A program made the translations under genes and the position numbers. The notes below the pieces were generated by a model. It saw only the letters and a list, made by a program, of their open reading frames with translations. It made no database searches and was not told the origin of the DNA. A stretch of DNA of 36,680 nucleotides. Source: Paulinella micropora (Eukaryota; Cercozoa; Imbricatea; Euglyphida). The stretch covers positions 488,356-525,035 of the forward strand of contig BJOX01000261.1 in assembly GCA_009731375.1 (NCBI GenBank). Direction: 5' to 3'. Positions 33,478 through 36,680 of the stretch are shown here, piece after piece (the first letter of the stretch is position 1; every line of letters starts with the position of its first letter).

Positions 33478-36267
33478 TTATTGATTCAGGCCGCCCTTTT
33501 TTTCGACACACGCGTCAGCAGTCACATGCTCTGTCTCGCCAAGTCCAATACGGGGCTTCTTTTTCTTTCTTTCCTGTTCTTCCTCTGCCTTCTTATTTCG
33601 GCGCTTGCCGGCCACTCGCAGCGCGTCCTTGGCAGCCTTTTTCTTGATTTTTGCAATCATGCGCTTGGCTTCGTTCGCGTCGGGTGCCATGTTCGCCGCC
33701 ACCATCTGCATCGCACAGGCATCCTCGTCTACTGCCTCTCCTCCCTTGCCATCGTCGACCCCACCATCGCCATCGAATTGCACTCGAGGCACCAGCTTCA
33801 GGCCGCGGATGCCGTTCAGTTTGCCTCGTCCGCGGTTCGAGTTCCAGTGGCTGCCGCAGTTTACTTCGTTCGGAATCATCCAGCAGACGTACGGAGCACA
33901 TTCGCCGTTGGGCACACAACCGCTGCCAGGCATGTCTTTGTGCACACTGCAGTACTTGCAGAAGTTAGCGTAGCTTTTGCCGCGGAACACCTCAAAGCCC
34001 TCCCTGCGAAGAGCCGTGTCACCGATGTCGTCAAGCTTCACGTTAAAAATGCGCTGATCGTTCTTCAGGAACTTGAGAAAGGCGTCCTCGAACTTCTTCC
34101 AAGGGGTGAAGTAGTCGGTTTTTTTCTCGACTCCGAACTCTGTGCTGCCTTCGTTAAGGAACTTGCTCAGCACGTTCGTCTGGCTCTGTACCATCTTTTT
34201 GTTGGCTCGCAGCTCCTCGGGCGCCACATGCCGCCAGAAGTCTGACCGGCCGTGTTCCTCGACCTTTTCTCTGTACCGCTTGATACAGCGCATGAGGATG
34301 TAGGGCATTTCCTGTTCGATGATGTCCTCTGCCAGGCTTTGAATCTTCTCTTTCACCTCAGTACGGAAAGGAAACGCGTGAAAGCGATCGGCGACTTGGC
34401 CCTGGTGATTTTTGTAATTCACTACAAAGTTTCCAGCCCAGCACATTGGCACCTTCCATACATAGTCAGTCTTGCCCGTTTTGTATTTGAGCTCAATGGG
34501 CACCATCTCCCCGCTGACCATGCGCTGCATCAGCGACTGGTCCATCGCCTTCTCGAAACCAATGGGCATGTCGTCTATTATTACTAGTTCCTTTTGATAA
34601 AGACTGCCCAGTCCAAACTTGCCTTCTGTAGACATTGCCATGGAGCCCACCTTGTGGCTCGGCTTCATGGCGCGCAGAACCTTGAGCACAGTCCCTTTAC
34701 CCGTTCGAGTATCTCCTACCATGTAGAGGAGGCCTTGCCAGTCATCGTAAGTGCCCACGGGGTACTGAAGTCGACCCAAGCTGACTTCCATGAACTCTGT
34801 CATGGGCTGAGACAGTTGGTACCGCAACAACTTGGTCCACAGCGGAGTCAGCCACTCGTCTTCCGGGTGTTCCGCAGTCCCTGCCAGCTTAGCAAAATCG
34901 ATTTCGCGGTCATAGTAATGGTCCGTAAAAGGGGGCTGTTTGCCTTCTCGTGCCAGTTCCTCCCAGGTGTATATCAGACAGGAGTGGATGTCGAACGTGC
35001 AATTCCGAAAGCTGATCCAGTTGCTCTGGATCTCTTCCTTGGACAGCACCCGGAAGCGCGGGTGCGTAACCACTTCGAACCACTCGCGGAGAGCAGAGGC
35101 ACGGGACATCTTCTCTGTGTAACAAACCTCGTTGCGCAACACGTTGTTGATATAGTCGTTGAAGCTGGCCGCGCTCTTGACGTAGACGCCGGGGATAGAG
35201 CCGTGGGGCTGCAGAACGTCGCCGTCGAAGCGAACATGCTTGCGCTCGAGCGCATGCATGATCAGCAGGTGCTTGCAGCGGTCCTCGTTACTGGGCAGCA
35301 GGTGCAGGGCCTGCTTGCTGTAGTATTTGTCCCAATCCTCGTCTGTAGGCGAACAGTCGTCGGAGTGGAATTCCACCTCGAAGCCAGTGGCGGTCTTGAC
35401 ATGGTCCTTGACGCGTACTAGCATATCGTCCATCATGATTTTCTTGCCGCTGGCCAGCTTGTGTACTCCAATTTCGTCGTGTTTCCACACTCCGACCGAG
35501 TAGATGCGATGGTTGCTGGCGTCCTTGACGGAGTGGAAGAACGACACGACTGCTTCCATGATCCGTCGTTCGGCCGTCTGCCACACGTAGGCGATAAAGA
35601 TGCCTTTCTTGTTGTGTTTGTCGGCTCGACCCTGTACGTGCTCCCAGATCTCCGCGTAGTCCGCCAGCTTCGCGAAACGAGGTATGACGTTTTCCCAGGC
35701 CTGCTTCCATTTGCGTAGGATGGGGCAGTCCAGCTGGTCCACGCCCATCACCCTCCTGTTGTTGATAACGCTCAAAAAAACCTCCTTGTCCCACTTGCGG
35801 TTGGTCTTGTCATCCTGCCGCCCCAGCTCTGCCAAGAGCTCGGAGATCATAGCGTCGCGCTGGCCGTCCACGTAGCTTTTGACGATCTCGGGCACCGCAA
35901 TGTCGTTCTGAGCCATCATTTGGATCAGCAGGGTGCAGCAGGCGTTCTTGATATCCAGCCATTCGTACAGGGCCCCTGCTACCAGTCTGCAAATCCATTT
36001 GCTGACCAGGCCCACCGAAGAAGCAGCCCAGAGTCTGGCTCCGGTGAACTTCTTACCTTCCACGTACTGCACGTCCGCCCAGACAGAGCTCTTGTGTGCA
36101 GCGAGCATCTTTTTCACTGTCTCCTCCTCCTCGGGCCGGATGCATTCCAGCGTCGCGATGTGCTCCAAGCGCGCCACGTCTACTTTCTGCCGGAGCCCCA
36201 GCGCGAACTTCTTTTCTTCTCCCTCCTCGCCATCGTCGCCGCGCTTCTTTTTCGAGGATTTGGGCAT
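33478..36267 (-). CDS. TV-Pol family-A-like DNA polymerase fused to SF3 helicase, 929 aa
   Basis: Likely replicase. ATG 36267 (MPKSSKKKRG) is used; the open frame continues into the TIR to 36420 but that part is repeat sequence. N-terminal palm: motif A LYEWLDIKNACCTLLIQM (D105), SYVDGQRD helix, WQTAERRIMEAV, and motif C GVWKHDEIGV (H263-D264-E265), matching the D..NA..TLL and HDG layout of transposon-virus polymerases. Middle D5N-like linker (ISFRNCTFDIHS). SF3 helicase: Walker A GDTRTGKGT (518-526), Walker B LVIIDDM (D565/D566), sensor PMCWAGNFV (N613). Then a Cys/His cluster (FCKYCSVHKD, GSGCVPNGEC) and a lysine-rich tail. The HDE replaces the usual HDG. The palm assignment is by motif; the helicase is clear. 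Confidence 0.8.
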   Translation of the reverse strand: MPKSSKKKRGDDGEEGEEKKFALGLRQKVDVARLEHIATLECIRPEEEETVKKMLAAHKSSVWADVQYVEGKKFTGARLWAASSVGLVSKWICRLVAGALYEWLDIKNACCTLLIQMMAQNDIAVPEIVKSYVDGQRDAMISELLAELGRQDDKTNRKWDKEVFLSVINNRRVMGVDQLDCPILRKWKQAWENVIPRFAKLADYAEIWEHVQGRADKHNKKGIFIAYVWQTAERRIMEAVVSFFHSVKDASNHRIYSVGVWKHDEIGVHKLASGKKIMMDDMLVRVKDHVKTATGFEVEFHSDDCSPTDEDWDKYYSKQALHLLPSNEDRCKHLLIMHALERKHVRFDGDVLQPHGSIPGVYVKSAASFNDYINNVLRNEVCYTEKMSRASALREWFEVVTHPRFRVLSKEEIQSNWISFRNCTFDIHSCLIYTWEELAREGKQPPFTDHYYDREIDFAKLAGTAEHPEDEWLTPLWTKLLRYQLSQPMTEFMEVSLGRLQYPVGTYDDWQGLLYMVGDTRTGKGTVLKVLRAMKPSHKVGSMAMSTEGKFGLGSLYQKELVIIDDMPIGFEKAMDQSLMQRMVSGEMVPIELKYKTGKTDYVWKVPMCWAGNFVVNYKNHQGQVADRFHAFPFRTEVKEKIQSLAEDIIEQEMPYILMRCIKRYREKVEEHGRSDFWRHVAPEELRANKKMVQSQTNVLSKFLNEGSTEFGVEKKTDYFTPWKKFEDAFLKFLKNDQRIFNVKLDDIGDTALRREGFEVFRGKSYANFCKYCSVHKDMPGSGCVPNGECAPYVCWMIPNEVNCGSHWNSNRGRGKLNGIRGLKLVPRVQFDGDGGVDDGKGGEAVDEDACAMQMVAANMAPDANEAKRMIAKIKKKAAKDALRVAGKRRNKKAEEEQERKKKKPRIGLGETEHVTADACVEKKGGLNQ

Positions 36268-36333
36268 GGCGAGTTCGCGGTCTACATCAATACACAGGCC
36301 AAGAAAATTCAGAAAATTAACAGACAAGCAAAA

Positions 36334-36680
36334 TTTAGCGTGTTTTGCGGCAGCACGGAAATTTTCGCGAAAATTTCCCCGTGTTTTTGCGGCGCGGTAA
36401 GTTCCCGGGAAATCGACCACAAAAACAGGCGAGGAAAAAAAGGCATTGCCCCCTGTTCCGGCTGCTGACCACTTTTGCTCGAGACCGACTCGAGACTTCT
36501 GAGCTTCTCAAGACACACGCCCCCTCCCTACCGCGTGCCTGCACAATGGTGGAGGGAGAAGGGAGAAGGGAGAAGGGAGAAGGGAGAAGGAAAGTAACGG
36601 TAAAGCGTGCCGATTCGGGAAAACAACCCCCCTCCCTCCGATCCCGAAACACCCCCCCCCCCCCCCCCCCCCCCGGCCTT
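36334..36680. repeat. Right terminal inverted repeat (347 bp)
   Basis: Reverse complement of 1466-1812, ending ...GGCCTT at the last base of the window. It begins 66 bp upstream of the helicase start codon at 36267. Near-identity of the two repeats in a sequence that otherwise shows indels suggests recent homogenisation or replication through the ends. Together the TIRs define an element of 35,215 bp. Confidence 0.97.
36357..36378. other. 22-bp perfect palindrome in right TIR
   Basis: Mirror copy of the palindrome at 1768-1789, 90 bp upstream of the helicase start codon (36267, minus strand). Confidence 0.8.

Noticed and set aside
1837-36267. Search for a protein-primed PolB, HUH endonuclease, capsid protease or RNA polymerase subunit
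   Set aside because: No motif for these was seen in any plausible gene by eye; a diverged protease or one hidden in spliced or gapped regions cannot be excluded.

Overview
The window holds one apparently near-complete small dsDNA virus genome or integrated proviral element of about 35.2 kb (1466-36680). It is bounded by 347-bp terminal inverted repeats (TIRs), each beginning AAGGCC followed by a 23-base G run. To the left lie a 744-base assembly gap and 721 bases of low-complexity, apparently non-coding flank. The right TIR ends exactly at the window edge. Several features point to a virus of a unicellular eukaryote, possibly an alga, expressed at least partly in the nucleus: double-jelly-roll capsid genes, A32-type packaging ATPase, poxvirus-type late transcription factors, and four short GT-AG introns (54-65 nt). 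The host cannot be named from the sequence.

Layout. Left arm (1837-8243, + strand): an unknown 335-aa protein, a small zinc protein, a roughly 1,580-codon fibre/adhesin gene, and a coiled-coil protein. Next (8240-13692): ribonucleotide reductase small subunit, a 2-TM membrane protein, penton-like minor capsid protein, a phage-like structural protein, RuvC/A22 resolvase and an HMG-box protein. A dense minus-strand morphogenesis block (13564-22157) carries a 42-aa membrane peptide, the major capsid protein, several small membrane or virion proteins, a 696-aa coiled-coil protein, a tandem-WH2 (actin-binding) protein and a 45-aa Lys-rich peptide. Then come the spliced packaging ATPase, an F-box-like zinc protein, a tyrosine recombinase resembling telomere resolvases, a spliced VLTF3, VLTF2, PCNA, an SSB-like protein, ribonucleotide reductase large subunit, and at the right end a family-A-like TV-Pol/SF3 helicase fusion.

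How they fit together: TV-Pol-helicase, PCNA, the SSB-like protein, RuvC and the tyrosine recombinase would form a replication and end-resolution module. The two RNR subunits supply dNTPs. VLTF2 and VLTF3 would drive late transcription without any viral RNA polymerase. MCP, penton and ATPase build and fill the capsid. No family B polymerase, RNA polymerase subunit or HUH endonuclease was found. The gene set therefore resembles the small relatives of giant viruses (Mriyaviricetes-like, 35-45 kb), but with a replicase typical of polinton-like viruses, virophages and transpovirons.

Quality caveat: four 10-N gaps, at least six apparent frameshifts (fibre x2, RNR2, MCP, the 17.8-18.4 kb gene, the WH2 gene) and one in-frame TAA in the ATPase mean this is either an error-bearing assembly or a provirus starting to decay. 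Several of the longest genes are intact.
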